Assembly: GCA_000310025.1 (NCBI GenBank) | Contig: FN648530.1 | Span: 1-55,694 of the forward strand | Origin: Ectocarpus siliculosus | Taxonomy: Eukaryota; Sar; Phaeophyceae; Ectocarpales; Ectocarpaceae | Length of the DNA stretch: 55,694 nt | Direction of reading: 5' to 3' | Shown here: piece by piece, positions 31,121 through 42,951 of the stretch | How positions within the stretch are numbered: position 1 is the stretch's first letter | Layout of the letters: the number at the start of each line of letters is the position of its first letter | Translations under genes and position numbers: made by a program | The notes under the pieces: model-generated | What the model was told of the DNA's origin: nothing | What the model saw: the letters and a program-made list of their open reading frames with translations, nothing else | Database searches by the model: none

Positions 31121-33789
31121 ATGATTCCCACGGTATTATTACCGGTAGCCGCAGACGCTGTTGCCGGCGCCTGCAGCTCGCGGGAAGAGCTGCTGCACAG
31201 GGCGACTACCTCTAGCATGACGGCATTCCAAGACAACCCCATCACCCTGGCTAACCTTTGCGAAGCAAGAAGCAGCGGTGACGCAGACCGCTTCCGATTG
31301 TTCTCGTTCGACGAAGGCGTTCAGGAGCTAGCGTCGTTGAAGGATGCCGGGGGTGGGTTGTTGGTAGAGTGCTCGACGGCCGCAGAGGGACGGGATCCCT
31401 CAGGCCTGGCAGAGATTTCAAGGAGAACCGGTTTGGGGATTGTGCTGGGCGCTTCGTGCCAACAGGTATGGGTGTTGTATACATGGTGCGGTTCATGCCT
31501 TTTGCAGCAGTGCCTAAAATTAGAGGTCCAATCTCCCCCTGTTGCTGAACATAGAGGTCCAATCTCTCCCTGTTGCTGAACCTGTGGTCGTATTTTTGGT
31601 AGGGACCGCGGAACAGGTCGTCGACAATCTGTCATTCCAGCGCCGCCCACGATTTCACACCTCAACAACAATAACTCGGGTCACATGCATCGCTTCATAT
31701 GAAAAGCTGTGCGTCTACTTGCAGTTTTCGACTCTGCTATCTACCGCGCGCGAGCTGGCCTGGTTGAAGTTTAGAGAAAGAACACGCCGTGCCTGCCCCG
31801 AAGAAGAATGCAATTAACATGGAGTGTGAGTGTCTAATGGTAGGGCCCCGGCAGAAAGATGTTTCAGCAAGCATGCTGCTGCTCAAATGTTTGCTGCTCT
31901 CAAGGCTACAGTAGATCGTATCCGTGTTGCGCCCCATCCCTGTGTGTTCTTGTAAACCTACCAGACCAACGGGACAGCCCAATACGAGGCATCACCAGAA
32001 ACAATCAGCAAGGAGCTTGAGCACCAGCTTCTGTTCGGGGAACACGGCGCCTCCTCTGCCGCTCCTTCCTTTGCACCTTCCCCTGCTGGCGCTGCCGTGG
32101 CGGAATCTGCCAGTGCGCCTGCCAGGATCCAGGCGGGCTTTCTCCTTGTCAAGCTGAGCAGCAGTTGTTGCCGCAGTCCAGCTGCAGTCCGCGTAGAGAC
32201 GCCAGCAGCGACGGCTACAGCGGGGTCTCCTGCTCAAGACACCCACGGGGGACTTGGGAGAGCCGCCGCAATCGAGCTGGAAGGTGCGGCAATGGCGCAG
32301 CAAGCCACGGGAGCACCGCTCATGATAGCATGCTCTCATTTCGTTCGTTGGCCAATGGTGGTGGCCGCCCTGGTGATCGCAACCGCACACTGGGGAAGCT
32401 CACAAGACGGCACCGCTGCTGCTGCTGCTGCTGCTACGAGTAGGAAGGTTATCGTGGCAGGGATGCATGGGGGCGTGTCTCAATCTCTCCACCACCAAGC
32501 TTCGCTACTGAGCAAAGGCATTGTATTGTGCTTCGACTGTTTCGGGAGGGTGGAGTGGTTGCCTGGGCCGGACTACTACCCTTCGGACGAGGAGAGCGCG
32601 GTGCGGATTGCGGAGCTTGTTCGTCAGGGATTCGCAGAGCGGATTATCTTATCGTCGGGAGTGTCAAGGCGCTTTCATCTGTCCAGGTGGGAACCTACCC
32701 AGAGACACATGCAGACAGACGTAACGATGCGGTTGATTGCTGGGAAGCTCTTATTACTCTGGCTCAGGAGAAAAATTCGAGTAGCATCTCCTACGCGGTG
32801 TGCAAATCAAATATTAAAGTAGGTGTTTGCCCCTTAAGTTGGTGATCGCCCCTCTCTTCGAACACAAGGCGTTCAGAGGCCAATCGGTGCGTAGATGGGC
32901 ACCACACGTTGTTTTGCGTCTACAGCCTTGTGAGGTCAGACATCTTTGCTACCCTTGCCTACGGTGTCCGTAAGGACCCCCGCTTCCTGCACCTCTTTTC
33001 CCCTATGATACGTGCAGCGCTCGCCACCTCCAGCTAGAATTCCTGTAAACGTCAACTTTACAGCATGCAACCACAAGTGCTCCTGTCGGTCACGTGTTCT
33101 ATGACCTATACTCAACTTCGCACCACCATTGTGTGAACCCCTAATCTCGCGCTTGTTCATGAACCCACCCAAAGATTCGGGGGTTACGGCTACGGCCACG
33201 CCTTGCGGACGGTCCCACCACGCCTACTACGACTCGGGGTTAGCGCGAAAGACATCGGGCTTATGACAAGGGATAACATGCTGGGCCTTCTGGACTGGTA
33301 CACCCCGCCTCCTCCAATAGAGATCCCGAAGGATTACTTGCCGTGCTGTTGGTGCAAGAAGCGCTTCGAACCGGTGGAGGGGGAGTACTTCCATAAGTTT
33401 CAGTTCGTGTACTGCAACATCAAGGTGGGCCGCCGCAATAGTTTTAGCACGGCATGGCATGGCGCATTAAACGACGCGAGAGGCCTTTACCCCCAAGCGC
33501 TGCGATTTCCTGGAGTTGTACTGCCTTCGTTGAGTTGTATCTGCCGTAGAGCGCCGCAGCAGGCGCGCGACGCGCCGCGTGACATACTGTACCACGTTCT
33601 TCCCGACAGTCGCATGCATGGTGTTTTGTGCCAGGTACATATTATTATCTTCTACTGACATTTTTGCTGACTCGAATATCTCGGCCTCCTTTGTACCCAC
33701 GCGTGTCTTCGAAACTCCCTCCTCTGCCCAAGTGCCTGCGAGCTCATCGAGACACCGGGTTCGATGCTGATGCTGCCGCCAGTAAGTAG
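31121..33789 (+). CDS. Phosphotriesterase-related protein with treble-clef C-terminus, likely catalytically dead
   Basis: Exons: 31121-31465 (5' end uncertain), 31965-32686, 33175-33424, 33733-33789 (TAG); phases agree, 457 aa. PTER family blocks: DNPITLANL, ELASLKDAGGGLLVE, GRDPSGLAEISRRTGLGIVL, SPETISKELEHQLLFG, AAAMAQQATGAPLMI-like helix, SKGIVLCFDCFG, GFAERIILSSG, FGGYGYGHALRTVPPRLLRLG. The C-terminus adds a zinc finger (CCWCKKRF, FVYCNIK, CLRAHR) of the treble-clef type seen at the end of some protist PTER-like proteins. Expected metal ligands are missing: no N-terminal HxH is found upstream, the Glu/Lys of the GEIG block is replaced (AGFLLVKLSS), His of SHLD is replaced (AGMHGG), and Asp of AHD is replaced (SSG). 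An Ala-rich insert ((GCT)n at 32409-32432) is present. The solo LTR lies just upstream, so the first exon may be lost. ATG 31121 may lie inside a former intron, since CTGCAG at about 31170 could be an acceptor. Confidence 0.8.
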
Positions 33790-36700
33790 GGCGGCGTAGC
33801 AAGGGATCGGAATTTCTTCTTGCCACGCCGGTCCTCATTTAGGTGCTGCTGTAAATTGATAGTTGTTCTGGGAATTGTTGCGAATGCGTCCATATTTCCT
33901 TCATGTAGTAACAAACAAGGAATGTTTACAGAGCCGTGCGGTCGTCGTGCCGACTACCGCTATAGCACAACAGCTCACTCACGTTGACAACACTGGCATC
34001 ACAGATATCTTCACCGGCTAATGAGTCAGCTGAAGAAGGTTACCGGAAGTTGCTCCAGGTGGATGTATCATCATCCATCTAGCCCGGAGGATGATGTCCG
34101 TTGAAAGAGGCGTGGGTCCATCAGGCGGCGAAACGTAATCGCCGACGCGGCTCTTGGGTTCAGCTTGGCCTCACTCCAGTTTGCGGAGGCACCGTTGAAA
34201 CCATGCTTTCGCAAGCGACAGCCCATGGGCTCCGCAGTGAGTGGTGCGTCTACGTACGCCGCCGTAGATAACTGCCGGTCATTTTGGGCCGACCGGGTTT
34301 CGCAGCACAACGTAAATCGCTCATTGCTCCTCACGCAATGACATCATCAAAGACATGAAATTCGCTCGAAAAGGATATCCGCAGTGGGGGGCGGGCTCCG
34401 CTCTCCCTCTTGTTTGTTGGGTCGGCACATCAGACTTTGTGCTTCTTCTGTCTCTCCACGCGCATGAACGATCCCGTACATCCAAAACACGTCGTTTTGT
34501 TCGTGTGCGGAATTATGCTCCAGCAGTACCGGCCCGCTGGCAAGAAACACGTGTTTTCGCCGAGGCCCAGTCATACAGTGCCTTACTGCCGCGGCGATGC
34601 GCGCTGATTTCTGCGTCCCAATTCCTTACTTTCGAAGGAGAACATTGCAAGCAAGCTATGTTTTATTTTCACCGTTCCTTATTTGCCCGCCATGGATATC
34701 GATTCCATTGAACGCGAAGCCTGCATTATCCACTGTCGTTGCTTGTGGCATGTCTGCCGGTACTACTGGACTAGTCTGTATGTAGACTTGTACAAGGTAC
34801 TGCAGTAAATATACCATCGTTTACCATCGTTCGAGAGGGCGGACGAAACTCACTCGTCGTGGTCCCGAACATTATGTATGTACAACCCGTTGTTGTTGTT
34901 GTTGCGAACGTAGGGGATCCACCCCCTGTCACCCTGCTGGAGTGCCACCGACTCCTCGCAACCGTCGATTGGCCGGTCAAAGCCTCATGTCCCTACGGCT
35001 TGTCTCACCCTCGTCGCAGCATCTAGAGGCATCTTCAAGCTGATGGTGATGCTTTCACCGTATGCCAACAACACGGTGACAAATGTTGTGCAGCCGAAGC
35101 CCGATGCCTGATTGATGTCTCCAAGGAACAGCCAACCCCCAACTATGCCTCGAGAACACACGGCGCTTAGGCTTGTACAACGCGCGGTCTAGCTTCGCTG
35201 GAGGGGGCTCGTGAAGACTCAGTCGGTCCGGAAGCTGCTTCGTAATGAATGGTGTCCATCACGGGCGAGGTCATCATCATCATCGCTGTCGAGATTAGAC
35301 GAAGGGGTCAAAGGCCGTTTCTTTTTCTTCGTCCAACCCCACATCCGTGCGTTTCGTGTCATTGATGAGAGGTCGGTAAATGTGCGATTTCTTACAGCAA
35401 TACTCCATTTCTCAATAACGGGCAGGCCAAATTACTTGTGTGTACGAAGGACGGCACAACATGATGTGCGGTAGGTAGAGGTAGGTATGTTATTTCTTGT
35501 TCGCGATCGCACACAATTTCGGTTGTAGACTTTGCCTCTTTTCTGGAGGTAGGTGTATTGTCTATTATTGCTAAAAATGCGGTGGACTGTCAACGTTGTA
35601 CATGATCCATCCGTCGTTTTGGTTGTAAACCAGAGTATGGGCATTCTGGAACTAGATGTCTCTGTCTTGAACAACTGCTGCTGTAGTCGGCTTCTTTAGC
35701 ACTGCGGCAGTCTACAACAGATGTCTACAGCACAGCAGTCTGCCGAGGCTCGATTTTGTTTGTTGTAGCTTGGTGACAAAACGGACTGTCACGAAGAGCG
35801 TCAACACGCAGATGTATTTTTTCGTATTATTGCCTCTCAGAGAAAGAGGAGGGAGACGAAGGGAGGGGCGTGGCTCAGCGAATACGAGGGTCTGTCCCCG
35901 GTTGGTGAGGAAAATGTGAAACGAGCGTGGACCCCGCCTTGTCAAAATGTTGTAAGGCGTGCAGCGTTGTATGTGTAGGTGGTAGGCAGAGAGGCAGAGG
36001 CAGCACTGCAGCACTGCGGGCAGCAGGCAGCAGGCAGCATGAAATAGCGAAAAAACGGGCTGATCAGACGAACAGGTTATCGAGATTGCTGATTGGCCGA
36101 GCCTGACTGGTCATCGTCTCTCGTGCGGGGCCCCCTCGATTGCTCTAAGTAGCAACGTAGCAACGACACGTGGGCGTCCTGAGGCTGTGCTCGATTGCCT
36201 TCCGCACGCGCTGTGGGTAGCCTACGAGCAGTGACCAACCTCTTGGGATGCAGGGGAAGACGGGCATGGAGGCCAGAGTAAGAGTACACCCTCAACATCC
36301 GCAACAGGACAAGGCAGCTAAGCATACGTTCATGGTCGGTCTCTGCCTCCTTTGTCACCGTGCTGCGTCGTGGGTACCAGCGCCAGTGCCCTCTGCGGTC
36401 TCGAGACCACGGTATGGGCGCAGACCCAATGTTGGCGCCGGTGGCAGAATGTGGCTAACTGCCTCTCCAGTCATTGATTCGGTGAGCGGCTTGGGTGCAT
36501 GACACTGCCATTGACCTGCATTTCTACCTCATACGTGAGCAAGAGTCCTGCTGTAGACTCATAAAACCAGCGGTGGAAATTTGCTGTAACCACACGTCGT
36601 GACGCGGTACGTATTTAGTCTACATGAGAGCTGCGGAGCTTCGAGTAGGAATTGCTTACTCCGTATCTTGGTGATGTGTAGCTCCTTGCTGCATGAACCA

Positions 36701-38217
36701 ACGAAATGCTCCATGTCAACAAGGCACATCGCCATCGCTCTGCGGCTTTCCACGCAAATACTTCGTGTATTTTTTTACCACCATGAAGAATTTGACTGCT
36801 GCTGCGGACTGCTGTTACTTCAGTACTGCTCGAAACGTATGTAGGAATAGAGAATAGAGGACGACGTGGACTTCTACGACACATGAGTTACATGTACGAG
36901 ACACAGACGTGAGGTAGGTCGACAAACACACGCTCGTTCGAAGTTCAAAATTGTCTTTTTTGACAACAGAACCGTTCTGCATATGCTACTCTGTCGGGTC
37001 TTTCCGGCGGAGTACCACATTCGACACACACGCGCTCGCGCACGTGTACAAGTAGTACATAACAAGGACAATGATTGCATGCATTTATGTAGGGTTATGC
37101 AGGAAAACTACGCGCAACCCTGCGCGCCGAGGCACCTCTCGTTTGGGAACACACAACACAAACACATCTGCACGTTTTCATTGGTCAGCCGGTTTGCGCG
37201 ACCGATGCTAAAAGTAAAGACACAACAAACGGCGTGCGGAAGCCGACGCCCGAGTGTGCCTGCAAGTGCGTGATACTTCCACAACAACAAACCCTACGCA
37301 CTGCTGTTGTCTGACGGTTAACACGTTTCCGCTGCCTTAAACCGAGCACCTGTTCTATTTTGCCAAGTCGATACTTGTCGTCATGTCACCAGGGAGCACT
37401 CGCCCCTGAAAACGCGGAATATCTACCCCAGATGCCCCAGGTCCCATGCCTAGCAACGTGGGGCGATATGTTTTCTCTGTGTGCGGAAGTCCATATCCGG
37501 ACGTTTCGAATTTACCAGTACAGCACCGGTAGCTTTCGACCTTCAAAGGTGGCACGACGTCTGCACCAAACGCGCTGAGGCCAGTCTACAGTACTTGTAC
37601 ATGATGATGAGCAAGGACAAGTGCGGCATCATGGACCAACTCTCAACGTTTTTTATCTACAAGGACAACGTTGCGGATTGGAGCCCTCCCCGTTCTCTAA
37701 CCCCCGTTGAAGATGAAGCTCTCTAACCAGTTGGTAGTTAACTTTGCTCGGAGCTCGGGTAGTCACGCGTCCCCTGGACGGTCAAAAGCTTCGATTACCC
37801 CATACCCCCGAGATCGACTCGCCTCTAAGGAATGATCTCTCCAAGACGCTGCTTTAACTCTCCAATCCCGCCATTATTTTTCAGTCTAACGGAGTGTGCG
37901 GTCGCTCGCGCCTTGTTCGGTACTGTGGAGTATACTATACCCCATCGGGGGTGGTGTTCGTGGTTGCCAGCCTGCAAGCAACCGTCCTGATGCAACCACA
38001 CACACTTGATACATCTCTGGCTCTCATTCGGCATGCACACAGAATGCGCGGTTTCACGCTTTGTGTACCCAACCTGCCGTCCACTCGCAAGCTGTGTCCT
38101 GGAAAATTCTGACTGTTGTCCGGCCTTCCCCTTCACCACCGTCACACTACGCCGCACCTCCGGGGTCCCCTCGCCCACCCGCTACTGCTTTTGATACCTC
38201 AGCCCCGAATAGCAGAC
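33790..38217. other. Intergenic region, 4.4 kb, including SAMDC leader
   Basis: No recognisable coding exon. Frames at 36248-36502 and 37481-37726 are short and match no family I know. The last part is the likely 5' leader of the SAMDC gene. Confidence 0.45.
38044..38112 (+). promoter_or_regulatory. Candidate upstream ORF in the SAMDC leader
   Basis: ATG to TGA encoding 22 residues (begins MRGFTLCVP), ending 105 nt before the SAMDC start. In animals and plants SAMDC translation is controlled by polyamine-sensitive upstream ORFs. This one has no sequence likeness to those known to me. The call depends on this segment being in the mRNA. Confidence 0.3.
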
Positions 38218-41200
38218 ATGGCATGGCCTGCACAAATGGTGGTTGAACCAGGAGACGAGATCTCGGGTCTGCCTGAAGAGGGGAACGGCCAACCAGCACC
38301 AACGGGCACCAGAACAGGACCGGCTTCTTCCCTGGAGAACCAGGAGGGCAGGGGGCAGCAGGGGTTCGAGGGTCCCGAGAAGACTCTTGAGATCGAGTTC
38401 GAGCCGGACGTTGGGCACGAGGAAGGTCTCAGGGCCATCAGGAGGGAGCAGTGGGATGCCATACTGGAGCAGGTGCGCGCTCTGCAGCTTCGTGTTGTTC
38501 TAGACGTGGGAGGTTGAGGTTGCCACCTTCGAGGGTACTCGGTTCCAAACCATCGAGGATAGTAGGTGTTTTGAGAATTGAAACAGTCCAAACTTGAGAC
38601 AAGGGTTAACGATCTCCGTAGAACAGCGTGTGGTACGCCGGCGATATCTGTCATCAACACATCGCTACCATCCTCGTCCTGTCTGTTGCGGTGAGACAAT
38701 GTGACTTTGTGCCGTACGTCATCCGCATGTTGATACTCGACACCCAGTTCCCCACAGCAGCAGTATTCTACGAAAACTACATGTACCGCAGGTGACACAA
38801 GATAACACACCCCCTGGACCGATTTTCAAAGCTTGATTACTCCACGACGAAGAGGATGTATGAATCAAACGATATGTTATCGGAAAGCTCTCGACGAGAC
38901 GGTTCCAACGCCGCCATTTTCGCCAACCCCAATATTTCTGCCGTGGGGAAATCGAGCGTTGAAAATCGCCTCAGGGGGTGTGATACCTTGTGTCACCTAC
39001 CTCATGCATTTCACCCACGTGCAGATCCGGCCGCGCATACGAAGGCGCCCGCTGAACTTATTCACTCCCTCGAGCAAGTTATGGCTTAGTCCGAGTGTCC
39101 TCTTCAGATCTCTGCTGTCTACGATTTATAATATTTTGAGTACATACGTGTGGTACATTTTGAGGTGGGGAACTTAGTGCCACAAGTGTTATGTATCTTC
39201 GTGAAATCGGTAAGTTTCTCCGGCTTTCGTCAATCGATAGTTATAACTCCACCGGTTTTGAGGTTTGGAGCTCCAGTGAAGAGTACAAATGTCTCGGCGA
39301 GGGAGGTCATTTTTTTTCTGCCCTCTTTGCCGTATTATTAGTGACTTTTCGAGCAACATTCTCATGTTCCCAGCATGCATCGTGATAGCACAATTTGACA
39401 TGTCGTCGTGTTTTGGGGTACAGGGAGGGCGTTTGGTCGACGCTGATATGCGTTTATCATACTAACTGCTCAGACTTTGCTGCTGCTGTGAGCACAGGCG
39501 CAGTGCCACATCCTGCACCAGCGAGGAAACGACCACTTCGACTCGTACGTGCTGTCGGAGAGCAGCCTCTTCGTTTACAAGAGCAAGCTCGTGCTCAAGA
39601 CCTGTGGCACCACCACCCTCCTAAGGTTGGTTGGTTGGTCGAGGGAGAACAGTAGGCACCGGTCAAGAATTGCGAGGAAAAAATCTTTCTTCTTCGAGAA
39701 GTTTGGTGGTGTCGTTTCGTTCTAGTTGTTGTGCATGCGATAGACTGCCGGAGGGCTTGTTGCGCAAAGCCGTACGTGAAAGGAACTCCAGATGTCCCGT
39801 CAGCTTTCGTAGTGCCATTCATCGCTGCGTGTGGTCGTGTCTTGCAAGACCCCAACGGCTCGAGTATGAGTTGGACATTCTTGTTTCGGTGGCGTGGCTC
39901 CTCCATCTAGGTCGTGTATTCCTGTTGCTTCACGGCGTTGCTCCTCCTTCTCCTTGGCCTGCGATTTCTGGAAGAGATCCAAAACCGACTCCTAGTTTGA
40001 TACTCTATTCTAGGAGTTGGAAGCGTCGAATCTGGGCAACCTGGATTCAAGTAGCCTCCCATGTGTCTTGACGAGCGAGGCAGATGCGACCTAGGACACG
40101 CTGCAAGATGTTTTATTTGACGGCTGCCAGTCCTGCCGGGATGACGTGGGCCACACTGTACTCGCTTAGGACTCACTGTCCATGCGCGTACCGTATGTAC
40201 CCACTGTGTTTCAACTGCTCTCTACATCGATATTTTTTTCCGTTTCTCGTGTTTCGTCCCATGGTTTTTCCTTCTTCAACACGTGCTGTTTTGACTGTTT
40301 CATGATTCTCTTCCACCGTTACCCCTCGCCCGTGCCGCTTATTTTCTTTGCGCGTGTTGTGCTTCTTCTCGAATGCGACGTCACCCAGGTGTCTACCGCT
40401 ACTGACGGTGGTATCGAAGAACTACGGGCTGAACCTGGAGTGGATAGGGTACTCGAGGAAGAACTTCACGTTTCCAACGGATCAGGTGCGTTCCTACGCT
40501 TTCCAACGGATCCGCGTTGTGATCTTTTGTTGGTTATAGTGCTCCCGCTCGCCTGCGGGAACGATGAGGTTACGGTTGGCTATGTTCCCATTGCACTGAT
40601 TTTCTTGGCATTGGGGGGGACTTGGGCCAAAAGGGGAATTTCGTCAACAGACACAGAACTAGGTGGCTACGATTTGTGACTTCTCGTATCGTTGCCCTGG
40701 TGGTGTTCGAGGAACTGTATTGAAGCGGCAGTTGTCGCCACCGTGTGGTGGCTGCTGTGCTTGTGTAGTCGATCGGTTAAGTAATGACGAACGCACGCGT
40801 TGGCTTTACCAGCTCCCAGGTATGCTATTATCGACCAATTGTTTTACTCGCAACCCTCCCGTGCCTCTGTAATTGTCCCGTCCCGCTTAACTACCAATAT
40901 ACGTTTTGTCCGCACGCGGACTGGTAGACCTACCCGCACACCTCATTCGCGGAAGAGGTGGATTTCCTTCAGGGGATGTTCTCGGGCTCTGCCTACGTGC
41001 ACGGGCCTTTGAACAGCGACCACTGGTACACGTATGTGGCCGACGACTGCAAGAAGTCAACCAATGCGGCTGCCGACAGGACCCTGAACATGATGATGTA
41101 CGACCTGGAGCCGGAGGTGGCTCAAAACTTCTACAAGACGGACAAAGTGGGTAGTGGCCTGGCGTGCCGCTGCTGTTGTTGCCTTCGTTTTTTTTAGCTT

Positions 41201-42951
41201 TTTCTGTCATCATGGAGACAGCGACGACCTTTTCTCGAAAACAGCCCTGCAAGGAGACGTTTGATTCGCGGGCTTAACCTTGTCTTGTCTTGCCTTGACG
41301 TGACTCGACAGATCCAAACCGGCGAAGACGTGTCGTCGCGATCAGGAATAAAGAGCGTGCTGCCAAACGCAGCCTTGCAGGACCACCTGTTCGAGCCGTG
41401 CGGGTACAGCATGAACGCGCTCGAAGGCCAAGCTTACTACACCGTTCACGTGAGCTCAGCAGTTGGTTGGGCGGGCGGGTTTTAGGGGCGGGGTGGCGGT
41501 CAACTACTGGTGTGTTGATGTTTACGTCAAGGCATGGAACAACCGTGGGACTCGATTGTTGCGGTATGTACGCGCATGTCTTATGTCGGGGTTCCGGGCG
41601 CCTGAGCAAGTCAGCTAGTTACGCATTCGTTCAAGCATTGCGCGTACTTCGGCCGCGGTCGTGAGGTGTATGATACCAGCAGTTGGTTTCGTTCGTTCGG
41701 TTGCGATATCTTGGTGCTGCTGCCGCATGTCGAGTCAAAACTGTGACTACGACACCATCATGTCGTCAAAGGGCGATGCTGTGAGGTAAACTGGTCATGG
41801 TTGTTATTTTCGTGTTCCTCGTGTGTTTTGCTCCACCTTTCTTGCCTGAGACCCTTGGGTGTGGCGATGCTTTCGAAGAGACCAAACGTTTGCAATTTTG
41901 AAACCAATCCCACGAGTCACCCCAATTTTGTAACTTGGAAGTGGACGGGTCAAGCACGACCACTTTGCGTCTCTGGTGGTGGTGTATTTCGTCATAATGA
42001 GACGGGGAAAAGCTGCTGGAGGTCGACATGACTGAAGCGAGGTACAGTGTGAGGTGCGCCCTCGCCGGCACCGCCGCTGCTAGCACCCACCCACCCTCCC
42101 GCCCGTATGGTGTCTACCTGCCCGGACGCCTGGCTGACTTGTCCTGCTGCACCTCGTGTCCACCTCGCGTCACCTCGCTCTCTGGGCTAGGACCTACCCT
42201 GACCAAAACACCATGTACTTATTGTGACAATCAACGTTTCGAAGGTGACCCCTGAGCCCGACTTCAGCTACGCCTCCTTCGAGACGAACGTGCGCTTGCC
42301 GGACTACGATGCCCTCGTGAGAGGGGTTTTGGAGGTGTTTCGACCAAGGAAGTTCACCATGACACTTTTCGGGGAAGATTCGGGGATAGAGGACATCAAA
42401 CAGGTACACACGGTGGGGTCAGGGTCATAGCTCTAGGGCGTTGGTAGTGCACTGGCTAAGGCTTGCAATCCTGGAGATAAGTCTCGTAGTAGCAAGGGAT
42501 TCGGGAGCGCTGTGTTACCGCCCATCCCACGCACCCATGTATCAATTTTCCCTGGCGTCTCCCCCTTTCCTTTTCCTTCCCTCGCACTTTGGGATGGCAG
42601 AGTCCGTTCGACTACTCGGATATCGCCTGCGGTCCCACAAGCGCTAGCTCCACCAGCGCGCGCTACGAGCGAACGCTCAAGACGACCACCAACTTCTCTG
42701 GAGACTACTTTAGTCAGATGGGGAACTGGGTGAGGGAACAGTCGGCGGCGGCGGCGGCGACGCCAACATGATCCCAGCCAGCTGTACGAGACCAGCCCGA
42801 GGTCTTTGGCGCTGGTATGAGCACTTAACTCTGTAGCCGGTAGTGTAGTAGCCACCTGCGGTTGTCTTGGATGTCAGAGACGGACAGGGGGGAGCTTAAC
42901 TCGCTCCTGCCCTACAAGTACAAGGTAGGGATCCGAAGGGCGGTGCGATGA
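38218..42951 (+). CDS. S-adenosylmethionine decarboxylase proenzyme, 8 exons
   Basis: Exons: 38218-38472, 39498-39625, 40389-40485, 40928-41146, 41312-41449, 42245-42403, 42601-42729, and a last exon from about 42880 to 42951 (uncertain). All earlier phases agree; about 400 aa. The enzyme makes decarboxylated SAM for spermidine synthesis. Conserved points: [12 protein letters not shown] (active-site Phe/Glu), the self-cleavage site [13 protein letters not shown] (Ser after Glu becomes the pyruvoyl group), the catalytic Cys in [17 protein letters not shown]-like [41 protein letters not shown] (Ser and His needed for processing), [15 protein letters not shown]. The N-terminus is about 40 residues longer than the human enzyme and Pro/Gly-rich. 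The region after PRKFTMTLF is alga-specific and not recognised. Confidence 0.93.
38875..38990. repeat. Dispersed repeat, copy B, in SAMDC intron 1
   Basis: Matches copy A at 22336-22456 block by block (CGGAAAGCTCTCGA to CAGGGGGTGTGATA). The copy is in the first intron and does not touch exons. Confidence 0.7.
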
